Shown in pieces: positions 20,993 to 32,303 of a DNA stretch of 64,000 bases. A program made the position numbers and the translations under genes. Numbering within the stretch: the first letter of the stretch is position 1; each line of letters begins with the position of its first letter. The stretch covers positions 248,001-312,000 of the forward strand of contig NC_016484.1 of assembly GCF_000227115.2 (NCBI RefSeq), in the 5' to 3' direction. The DNA comes from Naumovozyma dairenensis CBS 421 (Eukaryota > Ascomycota > Saccharomycetes > Saccharomycetales > Saccharomycetaceae). Under the pieces are notes generated by a model that ran no database searches, was not told where the DNA came from, and saw nothing but the letters and a program-made list of their open reading frames with translations.

Positions 20993-23125
20993 TCACATAG
21001 GAAACTCAATTTCTTTCAACCATTCCGTTATATTAGAAACTAATCGAGGAACAATGCTATCACCTTTACCGCCAGCAATTTTCAAAATATATTCATTTAA
21101 TTCGGCACTACCCAATATATCAACATGCTCAGCACTACGAGCACCGCCTCTAATGTCGAACCTATCAGGTTGGTGTTTTAATTCAACTATAACAACTTCA
21201 GAACCACCTGGATTATATGCTGATTTCCCCTGTGCCCATTTATGGCACATTGCATGCGTTGTTAAAGGAACTGTACCATCACCTTCTGTGAAAAAGACAG
21301 GTTGCTCACTCTCATAGTCGATTGTATAAGGTAATGAACTCTTATTACCCTTTTCTTCTTTATAAACATAGGCTCTTTCTGTTGGATTATGAACACCATA
21401 AATACAGTATATTTTCAAGTCTGCTGCATTAGGTAAGGGGACTTCTAATGGATTACTCCAATGAGAATGATGCTTTTCGTTGCCTTTCATTTCTTCCTCA
21501 GTCTTAGCATAATCATAAGTATATTGATCTTTGATTCTTTCTTGTAACCATTTAGGTGATACTTTCATGACGAAATCAATGGCATCAAGCATGGTCATAT
21601 TTTGGTGTAAGGGAGAATGGCTTTTTTCAGTAACATTATTATCAATATTCCTTCTCTTTTGTCTATCTTCAAATCTTATGAAATTACCATACGTATCAGT
21701 ATTATTATGTTGAGAGTCTTCCATTGAATATGTCTTGTTCCCCCATATTAAAGCGCCACCTTTAGGCAACATTGATGGGATACCACCCCAAGTTTGTAAT
21801 AATTGAACACGTTCTTTCCTACTAAAGAATTTCTCTAACCCATACATAGCAAGAGCATTTAGTTGAATCGTATCTTTCATTTCTCCACTAATCAAAGCAG
21901 GCACAGCTTTCGGCACCCCTAACAAGGTCCCCGCAACGTTGACAAAAGATGCAATATGTTTATCTACCCAACCTGGACCACCATTACCATAATGAGGTCC
22001 TTCAGCTTCTACCCATTTTAGGAAGTAAAATACAATTTGTGACCCCATTGAATGTCCAACAAGAACAGCTTTTTCATTCGTAGAATCATAAAATAACTCA
22101 ATTTGTCTCTTTAACTTAGTAAAATACCTATCACGACGCTCAAGATCCAAATAAGCCAATCTCCAGTCATAGGAGGCGGTAATCATCGTATTAGGGTCAT
22201 ACCCAAGCGTACCTAGATTTTGTATAACTTTATTCCAAATCCAATAACCTGCCATGAAATAATCTGTTGACTCAAAACCTTGGGCAGCCCTTAATGTGAA
22301 ATGTTCTGGGTCTAAACCAGTTTCAGGATCTAACATCAAATGTTTTAACCAACAGATTTTATCTAGCACCATAGTTCTTAACATATAGAATGACCCCCAT
22401 AACCTTTTCCTAAAATGGGGACTACTGTCACATTGTTCGTCTCCTGTGACACCCCAACTTTCAACACCTGTGGATATGACACCTGGTACCATTACCACTG
22501 GATGTTTCAATTTGATATCCATATCTGAAATCAATTTTTTCCCCACGGCAAAGTTCTGACTTAGATCTTCCAAGGAAGATGGCGATAAGAATCCATTCTG
22601 TACATCAGTAATAAACGAAGTCAGCCCTTGTGGAACTGCATCTACCCATTCATCAAAATAATCTTTAAATGATTCTATATTCACGAGGTTATCAAATAAG
22701 TCTTTATTATTATTATGAACATGTGACGCACCAAAATAAAATGGTATAATAAGACCAATTAAGGCGCCGAGGGTAAAAATAAACCTTCTGGAATCTCTCC
22801 ATCGTTTCTTCTCAGTTTGTTTAATAATTTTACTCCTCTGTCTTTCAATAAAACTCTCGTATGCTCGTTCTTCGTTCTCGTCGTCCTCAGCGTCTTGTTC
22901 ATCACCATCATCCGCATGCTCCTGGTGATGATTGTGACGGTTAAACCGACTACTACTGTAAGAATAATCATGAGTAGGATCGAATTCATCATCATTAGCT
23001 GTATGGTACTGTGTTTCCTCACTCATTACACTTCCTTGACGAGACCGTAAAGGTCCCATCGTATCATCATGATCATAACTTCCCTCTCGAGATCTCCCTT
23101 TAAATAGCTTTCTTCGATTCAACAT
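20993..23125 (-). CDS. LRO1: LRO1, phospholipid:diacylglycerol acyltransferase
   Basis: Read from the ATG at 23125 the protein has 710 residues (S. cerevisiae Lro1: 661). I prefer this start because MLNRRKLFKGRS resembles the basic cytosolic N-terminus of Lro1. The ATG at 23179 would add a hydrophobic leader of 18 residues. After an acidic His-rich linker comes a single membrane anchor (RRFIFTLGALIGLIIPFYFG). The lumenal LCAT-like domain follows, with nucleophile GHSMGS, Asp in EGDGTVPL and His in SAEHVDILG. It makes triacylglycerol from phospholipid and diacylglycerol in the ER. The LRO1-ATG3-VPS27 order equals YNR008W-YNR006W. Confidence 0.96.
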   Translation of the reverse strand: MLNRRKLFKGRSREGSYDHDDTMGPLRSRQGSVMSEETQYHTANDDEFDPTHDYSYSSSRFNRHNHHQEHADDGDEQDAEDDENEERAYESFIERQRSKIIKQTEKKRWRDSRRFIFTLGALIGLIIPFYFGASHVHNNNKDLFDNLVNIESFKDYFDEWVDAVPQGLTSFITDVQNGFLSPSSLEDLSQNFAVGKKLISDMDIKLKHPVVMVPGVISTGVESWGVTGDEQCDSSPHFRKRLWGSFYMLRTMVLDKICWLKHLMLDPETGLDPEHFTLRAAQGFESTDYFMAGYWIWNKVIQNLGTLGYDPNTMITASYDWRLAYLDLERRDRYFTKLKRQIELFYDSTNEKAVLVGHSMGSQIVFYFLKWVEAEGPHYGNGGPGWVDKHIASFVNVAGTLLGVPKAVPALISGEMKDTIQLNALAMYGLEKFFSRKERVQLLQTWGGIPSMLPKGGALIWGNKTYSMEDSQHNNTDTYGNFIRFEDRQKRRNIDNNVTEKSHSPLHQNMTMLDAIDFVMKVSPKWLQERIKDQYTYDYAKTEEEMKGNEKHHSHWSNPLEVPLPNAADLKIYCIYGVHNPTERAYVYKEEKGNKSSLPYTIDYESEQPVFFTEGDGTVPLTTHAMCHKWAQGKSAYNPGGSEVVIVELKHQPDRFDIRGGARSAEHVDILGSAELNEYILKIAGGKGDSIVPRLVSNITEWLKEIEFPM

Positions 23126-23409
23126 TATGCTGTATAGTATTTGCAGAAGCCAAACCAAAGCAAACCAAAGCAAAAACAACTACCACTCGACTCCAGTACT
23201 TATTTTTTCTATCAGAAGTTCCAACTTTTACTTGTTCGTATCATCGAAGATTTACGTACGTGGTAGTTGTCAACAACATTTTCAATACATCGGACTCAAA
23301 ATATATATAAAAGACAAATAAGAAGAGTGACAACTAAAGATTCAACAACTTTGAACAACGAAGAAGCAAAACAAGAATACCAAAATAAAGCAATAACGAT
23401 ATAACGAAT

Positions 23410-24420
23410 ATGTTGAGATCAACGCTGAGCAACTGGAGAGAATACTTGACCCCCATAACCCACAAATCCACGTTTTTAACAACGGGACAAATAACACCAG
23501 AGGAATTCGTTCAAGCTGGTGATTATCTAGTTAATATGTTCCCCATTTGGAAATGGAATGATGATGATAATGATATTAACGTAAATGAATTATCTTTGAG
23601 GGATTTTTTGCCTGATGAGAAACAATTTCTTGTCATTAGGAAAGTCCCTTGTTTGGAACGTGCTGATGATATTATGGATTTCAAAGATGAACGAGATGAG
23701 AACGTTCATGTATTCGATGACGATGATGATAATGAGGGTGGAGAGGAGCAGGAGGATACTGTTAACATGACTGGTTATACCACTATGCAGAAACTAGACC
23801 GTAAAACTGCGAAAGCACAGGGTAGTAATTTGATGGATAATTCTAGTGATATTGATGCCATGTTACAAGATATGGAAATACGAGATGATGACGATGACCT
23901 GGAAGTCACAAGGAACGATGATAATATAACCAATTGTAAGAGACGATATTATGATCTTTATATTACATATTCTACATCTTATCGTGTACCTAAGATGTAT
24001 ATAGTAGGGTTTAATGGTGATGGATTACCTTTAACTCCGAAACAAATGTTTGAAGATATTTCACCTGATTATAGATCCAAAACTGCTACTATTGAAAAGC
24101 TGCCATTTTTCAAGAATTCCATTCCTTCAGTATCGATCCACCCTTGTAAGCATGCTAATGTCATGAAAGTTTTATTAGACAAGGTTCGTATAGTGAATCA
24201 AAGAAGAAGGGAAGAACAGAATCACAATGAAAAGAATGACGAACTTGAGAAGAAGGAACGGGAGGAAGAAGGACAGCATCCAGATAAAGAGGGTTGGGAG
24301 GATTTACAAGATGATATTAATGATACTATTCGTGCCGATCAATACTTGGTTGTTTTTTTAAAATTCATCACAAGTGTTACACCAAGTATCGAGCATGATT
24401 ATACAATGGAAGGTTGGTGA
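23410..24420 (+). CDS. ATG3: ATG3, E2-like conjugating enzyme for Atg8
   Basis: 336 residues (S. cerevisiae Atg3: 310). The N-terminus [20 protein letters not shown] is the amphipathic membrane-curvature helix. Conserved segments include [16 protein letters not shown], a long acidic flexible region (about 90-170), and [17 protein letters not shown]. The active-site region [11 protein letters not shown] carries the catalytic Cys near residue 249. It transfers Atg8 from Atg7 to phosphatidylethanolamine in autophagy and Cvt. It is divergent from LRO1 (284 bp between starts). Confidence 0.97.
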   Translation: MLRSTLSNWREYLTPITHKSTFLTTGQITPEEFVQAGDYLVNMFPIWKWNDDDNDINVNELSLRDFLPDEKQFLVIRKVPCLERADDIMDFKDERDENVHVFDDDDDNEGGEEQEDTVNMTGYTTMQKLDRKTAKAQGSNLMDNSSDIDAMLQDMEIRDDDDDLEVTRNDDNITNCKRRYYDLYITYSTSYRVPKMYIVGFNGDGLPLTPKQMFEDISPDYRSKTATIEKLPFFKNSIPSVSIHPCKHANVMKVLLDKVRIVNQRRREEQNHNEKNDELEKKEREEEGQHPDKEGWEDLQDDINDTIRADQYLVVFLKFITSVTPSIEHDYTMEGW

Positions 24421-25182
24421 AAAAAGAAAATTGCTTCATCATTGTTGTGCATACTCTCTAGTTTGTTTTAGGAATTCATAGTCGATATGTTTTACATCTT
24501 CTGTAATTACTAACTAATGAACGAAAACACAAAAACAAAAGCGTTTAAATATTTGTCAGTAATAGTATATTATACTTTTTATTAGGATATGCATAAAGCC
24601 GTGACATAATCTAAAAAATATATTCTATTTTTTCAATTATAAAATGCAAAGATATATTCATTTTAACGGGAAAAAGGTCAGTATTGTTCATTGACAATTG
24701 AAGCTTTGTTAAGGTATTTACATAAGTCACTTTCTGCCGTTCACCTTCCTTGAGGTATTTTTAGTTCAAAGGAACAAATCATGCTTCAAAATTCTTTTTC
24801 CACAAAAAAGACAATAAAAATATCAGGTTCGATGTAATAAATGACATATTTTCTTTCTGTACGTAAAAATATCTTATTGTTAGGTTGGATTGAAGGATAC
24901 TACTTATCATTATTGGGCTTAAAATATTTTGTGTCGGTTACTCAAGAAAGAATGATTTTTTCATTTTTACGCAGGTTCATTTCAAACCGCCCAGGATCAT
25001 AATTTTTTTTTTCATATAGTTTACGACGCTTGACTTAAAAATGGCAGGTAAAAATTCCTTTGCCAATAAATACAATGATAATATTCATTTTATTATGAAG
25101 ATTTATATATGCTGTACGTTCTATGAATTTTTTTTCTCGTTTTTTTGTTTTCCTTGGGCAAAAAAGATTAGGGATATATATA
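24421..25182. other. ATG3/VPS27 convergent spacer
   Basis: It is 760 bp long, very AT-rich and lies between two 3' ends. This is long for convergent yeast genes. I found no reading frame, tRNA or repeat. Confidence 0.4.
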
Positions 25183-27204
25183 CTAAAGTTCAATTAACAA
25201 CTCTTCCTCTTTAGGTTCTTCTTCATGTTCTTCTTCTACATCTTGTGAAGCTTGATATTCAGTTTTATTTGCTGTTTCTGTTCCAGTCTCAGGGTATGGT
25301 AATTTACGTGCTGGTACAGTTGGGAAGTCGTAATTCGTTATTGCGTCGTTTTTTGTAGTTTTTTCTTCAAGAGTTGGTACGTTCGCTTTTTCTTCTGTTA
25401 TGACCTTATTAGGTGTTACAGAAGTAGATGTGTTTTCCTTATTTAATGATTTCTCATCAGAGACTACTTCTGAAGAATACGGTAATGGATTACTAATCGT
25501 TTCAATACTTGTAATGACTTCATTTCCACTTGGTTTTGATGTCATTTCATCTTCAGGATACGGTGGTTCAGATGGTTCTAATGATATGTTTGTTTCATTA
25601 TTGTATTGAAATTTTGCTTGTTCTTCCTGTACTCTTGATGGAGGTTGATGTTCTACTTGCTGGGATGGTTGATAGTGAGCTGGGTTTTGGATAGCTGGTG
25701 ACGCCGTTTGATAGTAATTATTATATGATTCAATGATTGGTTTTGTTGTTGCAACTGTGGGATCTGTTCGTATTAATGGAGGTTCCTGTTGTTGTTGGGT
25801 ATACATTGCGTATGGATCCGAAGGCTCCTGAGCGACTGAGTATTGTTGAGACAAGTTTATATTTCTCAATTGTTGTTCTAAAAGTGAATCATAGATATTC
25901 ATTATACTGGAAATTTTACTGTTCATATCTATCAGTGCATTATATTTATTAATCTTATCATTTAATGCGTTGTTTAATTTTGGTTTTGTTGACATAATTT
26001 TTTGATACAACTTTTGTAGTCTTGTATCTTCTAAGATGTCTATGGCAGAATTTGGATTATTCTTGGCTTTCTCCACAAGAGTAGCGAACAAATAAATATC
26101 TTCCTTTTCTGCATTATTCAAATCAAACGAATGTTGTTGCTGCTGTTGTTGCTGCTGCGCATATTGACGTTCTTGGTGTGTATTGTAGGCACTCTGATTC
26201 ATTTCATTACGTCTTTGCTCCGCTTCTTGAGATTCTCTTAAACTTGCTTCAATAGCCGCTTTCAGATCTGGATCATTTTCTTCTTCCTCAGTCAAGATGG
26301 GTTCTTCGGTTGTATGTGTTACTACAGGTACGATTGGCTCAGTTGAATTTCTTGCTTCTTTCAGTGATAATTCAATAGCTCGTTTTAATTGTTCATCTTC
26401 TTCATCGGCAACATTTTGATGTTTCGGATGCTTATTATTGTGACGATGTTTTGATTTATCTTTCTTCTTTTTTTTACTACTAGGTTTACTCTTTTTAATA
26501 TCATAGTCATCAAAACAATTATCACAAACTCTTACAGGTTCATAGATACCTAAATCGGGCAACTCAATGTTGTGAGAGGAATGTTCTTGACAAAATATTC
26601 CACCACACGATCTACAATGATGTCGCCTATTCAATAATGAAAATTTCTTAGAACAAACCATACACGTATCAGATTCGATCCAATCAGCTGGAGTCTTGGA
26701 ATCAAACATTGCATTCCCTATGCCATTACCCAACACAACCTTTGGTAAATCCACGTTCCTATTCTTCAACTTATCATGAACTTTAGCCACATACCCGAGT
26801 TGAGAGTCATTCTTAAAAGTGCCATATAATTCCATAAATAAAGTCTTTACCAACGTACCAAGTTCATCATCACTCTCATCAGTATCTTCGTTTTGTAAAA
26901 TTGTCTTCTCAAAAGTGTTCATGAATTCTCTAGAACAGACCTCAACAATAAAGGGCGTCCCACCATTCTTTATACATACTTCAACTAACCTCCAAGTGGA
27001 GAGTTGAGTATTGGGGTTCATGTAAGTATTAGCAATCCTTTTTTGTAGACACCTCATTGCATCTTTAGGTGGTATCCTTTTGGACCTTATGATGTCTGAA
27101 ATTTCAAACGAAGTGGGGAGGTCGAGGTCACCATTTGGTATTGACTCATTTGTTGCTTTGTTGATTAAAATGTCTAGTTCTGCTGGAGTTATCGTTGAGG
27201 TCAT
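25183..27204 (-). CDS. VPS27: VPS27, ESCRT-0 subunit
   Basis: From the ATG at 27204 the protein has 673 residues (S. cerevisiae: 622). This start gives MTSTITPAELDIL, aligning with the Vps27 N-terminus; the frame's first ATG (27390) would add 62 unconserved residues. It contains a VHS domain (5-145) and a FYVE finger (about 175-245) with RRHHCRSCGG, which binds PI3P. Two ubiquitin-interacting motifs follow (DEQLKRAIELSLKEA, DPDLKAAIEASLRES). Then come a Q8 run, the Hse1-binding coiled region, PSDP/PSEP motifs that recruit Vps23, and a terminal clathrin box LLIEL. It sorts ubiquitinated cargo into multivesicular bodies. Confidence 0.96.
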   Translation of the reverse strand: MTSTITPAELDILINKATNESIPNGDLDLPTSFEISDIIRSKRIPPKDAMRCLQKRIANTYMNPNTQLSTWRLVEVCIKNGGTPFIVEVCSREFMNTFEKTILQNEDTDESDDELGTLVKTLFMELYGTFKNDSQLGYVAKVHDKLKNRNVDLPKVVLGNGIGNAMFDSKTPADWIESDTCMVCSKKFSLLNRRHHCRSCGGIFCQEHSSHNIELPDLGIYEPVRVCDNCFDDYDIKKSKPSSKKKKKDKSKHRHNNKHPKHQNVADEEDEQLKRAIELSLKEARNSTEPIVPVVTHTTEEPILTEEEENDPDLKAAIEASLRESQEAEQRRNEMNQSAYNTHQERQYAQQQQQQQQHSFDLNNAEKEDIYLFATLVEKAKNNPNSAIDILEDTRLQKLYQKIMSTKPKLNNALNDKINKYNALIDMNSKISSIMNIYDSLLEQQLRNINLSQQYSVAQEPSDPYAMYTQQQQEPPLIRTDPTVATTKPIIESYNNYYQTASPAIQNPAHYQPSQQVEHQPPSRVQEEQAKFQYNNETNISLEPSEPPYPEDEMTSKPSGNEVITSIETISNPLPYSSEVVSDEKSLNKENTSTSVTPNKVITEEKANVPTLEEKTTKNDAITNYDFPTVPARKLPYPETGTETANKTEYQASQDVEEEHEEEPKEEELLIEL

Positions 27205-27799
27205 TTGTGAGGGTTGAAATAGGTAGAAAGATTGTCTTTTAATGGTTGTTTTGCTTTGAGTTCTTGCTCGATTACACACTGTGGGAACTGTTGCTATTAA
27301 AATTGTTGTCATATATATATATACGCCTTTTAATTTCAAACAAATAGACAACGCCTCTAAAATTGAGAATGCGATTTCGAACTGCGACACACAAATTAAT
27401 CACTATAGCTGTTAGCAACAGAAGGACAATTCTCTTCTATTCTAATGTATTGTGTAAATGAATAGTTTCCTGTAAACTTTTAAAAAGAAGACAATCAAAT
27501 ATAAATGGTTTGTTGGACTACTTTTCCTTTCTAACCCCCATGATTCATTATTTTTGCTATAACCATACATTATTACAGCGTTCATACTCTCAAATAAAAC
27601 ATTCCATTTTTAAGTATATTTTTGGTTTGCCTTTTTTCTATTTATATTCTCTTTTCTTCCCAACCTTTAATTTTTGTGTTCTAATAAACTCAACTAATTA
27701 GTTTAATAAAATTGAAATTGTTTTTTTATAGAGTTTTTTAAAGAAGGAGGCTTTATATGTTCAGTAGTTACAAAAAAATCACAAAGAAATAAGAAAAAA
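27205..27799. promoter_or_regulatory. Divergent VPS27 / orphan gene intergenic region
   Basis: 595 bp between two divergent starts, with a TATATATATA run at 27312-27321. No specific site or gene was recognised. Confidence 0.35.
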
Positions 27800-28717
27800 A
27801 TGCAATTACTATTCTTTATTTTAACAATTCTAAATGTCCAAAACATTTGTTTGGGAGATCTCTTACCTGTGGTGGACACTCTGTCATTAAACGACACGAC
27901 ACAAAGAACATACTCATTTAAAACAGTTGAAAGAATATGTAATCGTTTAGAATTAAGTCAAGGATCAGACTCCAAGACTCTATTTGCTTTCAAATTAGCT
28001 ACCATAATAAATGGTAATGGAACTTGGGATATGAAAGAAACTCTTCCGATAGTAAAGGAGATTAATGAAAACTTTGAACATTTGTTAGTTCTCGAAAGTA
28101 TGAATCCTCAAAAAAATAATATCGCGGTACGATTGCAAAAAGGCACGATTATTATGATGACAGATATCAAGGAATTGGCCGGAAAATATGATGATTTATT
28201 AATAATGTGGAGGCATAAAATTTTTATTAATAAAGGTTTCAAACTTGCAATCTTGAGATATTTGAATCATAATCTGGGAAAAATGGTATACTTGAAATAT
28301 AGTGTACTGCAAGGGTCTAGTGAAGGTTCTGTTAATGCTGGATACAGAATTTTGAGACATTCGGATTTAGCTTTGAAAGCTGCTATTAAAACAATTGAGA
28401 TGGTGCAAAACAATACATTATTAGGATTGATTAGAATTATTGGCTACCGTTTTGATGAATTGCCAGCGGTCGAAGAGGAAGATGCCCTAGTTGATGGTAT
28501 AGTAGAAATAGTACAAAACAATGTTGTTAAAGGAAAAGCTGATCCTCCTGAGTTGAAATTTTTAATCAAAGGCTTGAAGACCATAACGCAAGGTATGGTT
28601 TTTCTTGTTTTGTGTGTCACCATAGCTAATGTGTTTTGTTCCGTCGTTTTCATCTTGACCATCTCTGTCGCTGTCGTCGTATGGATAATCATTTTTTGGA
28701 GAATGTTAAATAGCTGA
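27800..28717 (+). CDS. Orphan secretory/membrane protein
   Basis: An intact 305-codon frame. Residues 1-19 form a typical signal peptide (MQLLFFILTILNVQNICLG). The middle part (20-260) is polar and probably helical, with two or three N-glycosylation sequons (NDTT, NGTW, NNTL). Residues about 263-302 are strongly hydrophobic and could form one long anchor or a helical hairpin, followed by R-M-L-N-S. That is the architecture of a type I membrane or tail-anchored ER/vacuolar protein. I recognise no family. The gene lies between VPS27 and the CLN2-like gene, where the S. cerevisiae order breaks. The single-anchor layout faintly recalls Kar5/Tht1 nuclear-fusion proteins, but I see no supporting motif. 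Confidence 0.75.
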   Translation: MQLLFFILTILNVQNICLGDLLPVVDTLSLNDTTQRTYSFKTVERICNRLELSQGSDSKTLFAFKLATIINGNGTWDMKETLPIVKEINENFEHLLVLESMNPQKNNIAVRLQKGTIIMMTDIKELAGKYDDLLIMWRHKIFINKGFKLAILRYLNHNLGKMVYLKYSVLQGSSEGSVNAGYRILRHSDLALKAAIKTIEMVQNNTLLGLIRIIGYRFDELPAVEEEDALVDGIVEIVQNNVVKGKADPPELKFLIKGLKTITQGMVFLVLCVTIANVFCSVVFILTISVAVVVWIIIFWRMLNS

Positions 28718-29166
28718 CTCTTACATTCCTAATATATAATAAACCATTAAGAAAATACTACCTAAAGGCCTGGCCATCAAAATAAGCTCCCATGATTTCG
28801 TTATTTATATCCTACGTAAAATATATTCCTCCAAGTATCATCATCCTAACTGTCACTTAAATACTGTGACCGGCCGAAGTCGTATTAAAAGACCTTTGAA
28901 ACATCGAATTTCAATGAGCAAACAAGCGTACAGATGGGAAAACGTTTATTGAAAAGAATGGTTCAAACCGCTCAATTTGGTATTATCATGATTATTGTTT
29001 TTTCTATAAATATTTTCTTATATTGTTTTTTATGTGCGTGTTTTATCTATATAATTTACTGAATAGAGTACTGAGTTTTTCACCTAAGTTGTTTTGTATT
29101 AGTTTACTCATACTATGTCTTTGTTGGAATATAATTTTTTCTAGTTGTACTTGCGTTTGTTTGATT
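28718..29166. other. Orphan gene / CLN2 convergent spacer
   Basis: About 450 bp. CCGGCCGAA at 28870-28878 also occurs in the unexplained island near 2513-2521. Nothing else was recognised. Confidence 0.35.
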
Positions 29167-30867
29167 TCAGACCATGCTGCTGTTAACTTGACTGATTGGT
29201 ACGGAGATTAAAGAAGATCTACTACTTGAATCATCACCACCACCACCATTCATCGAAATGTTAGTCATTGGAGAATGAGAAATACCTGTATTTATGAATT
29301 TAGCTCTTGGTGGGCCACCTGTCGTACCGTTTTGATATGGCATTTGATTTTCTTTATTACATTCTACATTATCGTAATAACGTTTTGTACTCTGTTGTTG
29401 CTGCTGCTGCTGCTGTTGTTGTTGTTGCATATGCATTTGATTATTCGGTAGACTGTTAACGCTTAGAGAACTTGTACAAGCACTATTATTTTTCATTTTA
29501 TTGAAATAATACATGGTTGGAGTCATTGGAGAAGCTTGTTCCATTGTGGTACTGAATACACTGTTATCAGATTGAGCACTAGCGTTTCTCATTGGTGTAT
29601 AATTTTGAGAGGAATAAATTGGTGAAGATGTGTTTGAATATTGTTGTTGGATTGCTTCTTGAGATGATGAATAACATGTATTTATTGTTATTCTTCTTGT
29701 TAAATCGATCGATGATGCTAATTGTAATTTCTTTTGTAATTCCATATGATATGTCTTAACTTTTTCAATAAATTCCATTATACCTTGTTGATCTTTATAG
29801 ACTTGAGTCAATGATGATGGTGCATTGATAATTGCATTTATGAAAATGTTTAGTAGTTGAATTTGTTTTGTATTGTTCGTTACTGGGGTCATTAAAAAGG
29901 AATTTTGTTCTTGATTTGTAAATTTATTAATAATGGAATGAATACCAAATGCAGTTTCAAAAATTTCAAATTTCAATAGGTCATATTGCCATGTGGATAA
30001 ATCTATTAAGAATTTTTTCAAATTAATCAATTGAATTTTTGTTTTTAATTCTTCATCTTCTTCGTCCAATGCATTGACATCTGTACTACTGCTATCATTG
30101 TTATTATTACATTTAGCGTCCATAGCTGTTGTTGTTGTATCGATCTCATCCACAGTGGCATCACTATCTTGAGAAGTTTGAGACTGTCTTTTCAAATTAT
30201 AATTTCTATTTTGGTCCAATTGTCTTTGATACAATTCATATTGAATCAAACAATTTTCATCTACATTCAAAACATAATCATTGATCATTGGTTCACAAAT
30301 ATCCCAATTTAAAGTTGCCAATATATGCATTTCCATTTGACAAAACATGGATTCATCGAACCCCTCGTTGATACCATTACAATAATGAACTAATTCTGAT
30401 AATCTTGGTATTCTTGCTCTTGGATTAGGACCATAAAATCTACCACCTGTTGGGACAATAACGTTATTTATAATATGATTACAACCACCCCATGTTTTTG
30501 CAGCTAACCAAAGACAAGTAGCTATAACTAATTTGGATTGATCCTTAAGGACTACTCTTTTGGAACAATAACGATCGTATAATCTTACAGATTGGAAGAA
30601 GATTCCATTAGTGACACGAGTCATTACAGATAACTCGAAAAGAAAAGTTATTATTGTTGATCTTGTTTCTTGAGGAGACATTTCTGGTTGTTGATCAATT
30701 AATTTTGTTATCGGTTTGAATTTTGATGATTGAGCAATGGCATTGGAGGAGATGTCTTGATGGTATTCTTGGATGGTTTCGTAGTGACATAATAGTTCTG
30801 AGTTGGATAATTCAATTGGGTAATATACTTGTTGTGCCTTTACTATTAAACCTTGGGAATGTGACAT
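29167..30867 (-). CDS. CLN2: CLN1/CLN2-type G1 cyclin
   Basis: The 566-residue product closely follows S. cerevisiae Cln1/Cln2: [20 protein letters not shown], then [35 protein letters not shown] and [13 protein letters not shown] in the cyclin box (about 30-190). After [15 protein letters not shown] comes the second cyclin fold. The C-terminal third is Ser/Thr/Pro/Asn/Gln-rich (PEST-like) with many S/T-P sites and a Q12 run (about 478-490), as expected for SCF-Grr1-dependent turnover. It activates Cdc28 at Start. The block CLN-BBP1-HFI1-VIK1-YAH1 equals YPL256C-YPL252C, hence CLN2 by position. Confidence 0.95.
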   Translation of the reverse strand: MSHSQGLIVKAQQVYYPIELSNSELLCHYETIQEYHQDISSNAIAQSSKFKPITKLIDQQPEMSPQETRSTIITFLFELSVMTRVTNGIFFQSVRLYDRYCSKRVVLKDQSKLVIATCLWLAAKTWGGCNHIINNVIVPTGGRFYGPNPRARIPRLSELVHYCNGINEGFDESMFCQMEMHILATLNWDICEPMINDYVLNVDENCLIQYELYQRQLDQNRNYNLKRQSQTSQDSDATVDEIDTTTTAMDAKCNNNNDSSSTDVNALDEEDEELKTKIQLINLKKFLIDLSTWQYDLLKFEIFETAFGIHSIINKFTNQEQNSFLMTPVTNNTKQIQLLNIFINAIINAPSSLTQVYKDQQGIMEFIEKVKTYHMELQKKLQLASSIDLTRRITINTCYSSSQEAIQQQYSNTSSPIYSSQNYTPMRNASAQSDNSVFSTTMEQASPMTPTMYYFNKMKNNSACTSSLSVNSLPNNQMHMQQQQQQQQQQQQSTKRYYDNVECNKENQMPYQNGTTGGPPRAKFINTGISHSPMTNISMNGGGGDDSSSRSSLISVPISQVNSSMV

Positions 30868-32303
30868 TTAGAATGATTATTTGAATAAAGAAGGAATTAT
30901 AGGTTGGTTAAAAAAGGAATGAATGAATAAAAATGAACGAATGTATTTTATTTTATTTGTTAATAGCTATACAAGAAATCAATGGCTGATGTTGATGAAT
31001 GCTACAGCTGATCTTGATTCTTAATGTAATAGATGATTGGTTGTTATTTGGTATGCGAATTGAATGGAGGCTAATAGAAAAAAGAAGAATATGATTAGAT
31101 CATATAAAGGTTGTTTAATATATAATACTATCGGATAGTGACAATAATAAGAACAACAACAACAATAATAATGATGATGTTTTAGTTTCTACAAAGGAAC
31201 ATAAACTGTAAAGTTCACGAACACCAAAGAGCAAACAAGTTGCACAGAAGAAGAAGAAATAGTTAGTATAACTGTGACACCAAAAGTTATCTAGACATAA
31301 CCTATAAGGGGAATATTTGATTGTTTGGTTTGTGCAGAAGAAATATAGCCTAGTTAGTTTTTCGAGGAATAGATGGAAATCGAATGTCAGAAACTACCTA
31401 AAGGGAAGAGGAATCAAGGCATGAATGCATGCAATGTTTAGTTAGTTTCAGGCTTCTACGCCTAGAAGAGCATAAACGAACGCCAAAAATATTTGAGTCG
31501 TGTATGAAATGCAAAACAATTCGTAGTGTCTATTTTGCAGCTTTTCGAGAATATATTTCACCTATTGAATTCTGACATAACTGAATTGATTGAATAATCA
31601 ACTCAATAGGCAATCCTCGAGATATTAACTACGATGTGTTCTGTGTCTTTTTCGCGACTTCTTTTTTCGGAGACCGACGCGTCAAGTTAAGCTTTTTCCC
31701 TTTGTTTACCTTTGTGCTTTTTTTTGCCCGTGTTAGTCGGGGTTTCCCACTCTCTGCTCTAGTTCCCCTCACCGCGGTTTCTTTTTTTCCCCTTTGGGTT
31801 TGGTTTTGGATTTTTCGCGTCCATGTTTCAGGTCAACAGGGTTAAACCCTCATTGTACATTTGGCGTCTATGACAATTGTTAGGGCTAGGTGTAAATGTG
31901 GTGTCACAAAAATAGGAAATAATCATGGAAATTTGTGAATTTGTGACACTCTAGAATTGTTTCCACAGGCATATAATCCACAGAGAAATTTCCACTATAT
32001 CCAAAGTCCAGCTATTGTTACAATGAATACAAACAATTTAACATAACACTTCTCATCAAAAATTTGCTTCTGTAATCCCTGTATATACTATTTATGTTCA
32101 AACTATAATCATATAAGTATTTTTCTTTTGTTCACGTTCCAGCGACAGCGTCGTCCCTTCTTGGCTCTCTATATTGGAAATTGGAAAATTGAATAATAAC
32201 AATATCAAAAACAGATTGCATCGATTTTCCACTAGTTCAAAAGGAATTACATGAAGTCAGAGAAAGGGAAAATCTATATTCGAAACAGCACATTAATTTA
32301 TGA
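30868..32303. promoter_or_regulatory. CLN2/BBP1 divergent promoter with SBF and MBF sites
   Basis: A cluster upstream of CLN2 includes TTTCGCG (31650-31656, complement CGCGAAA, SCB type), ACGCGT (31677-31682, MCB) and TTTCGCG (31813-31819). They lie about 780-950 bp upstream of the CLN2 start, in a segment that is less AT-rich than its surroundings. SBF/MBF control is the known mechanism for G1 cyclin transcription. No gene is seen in the 1.4-kb region. Confidence 0.7.

Noticed and set aside
20649..20996. 115-codon minus-strand frame beyond the LRO1 3' end
   Set aside because: It is downstream of LRO1, partly overlapping its stop, with random-like composition and no recognisable domain.
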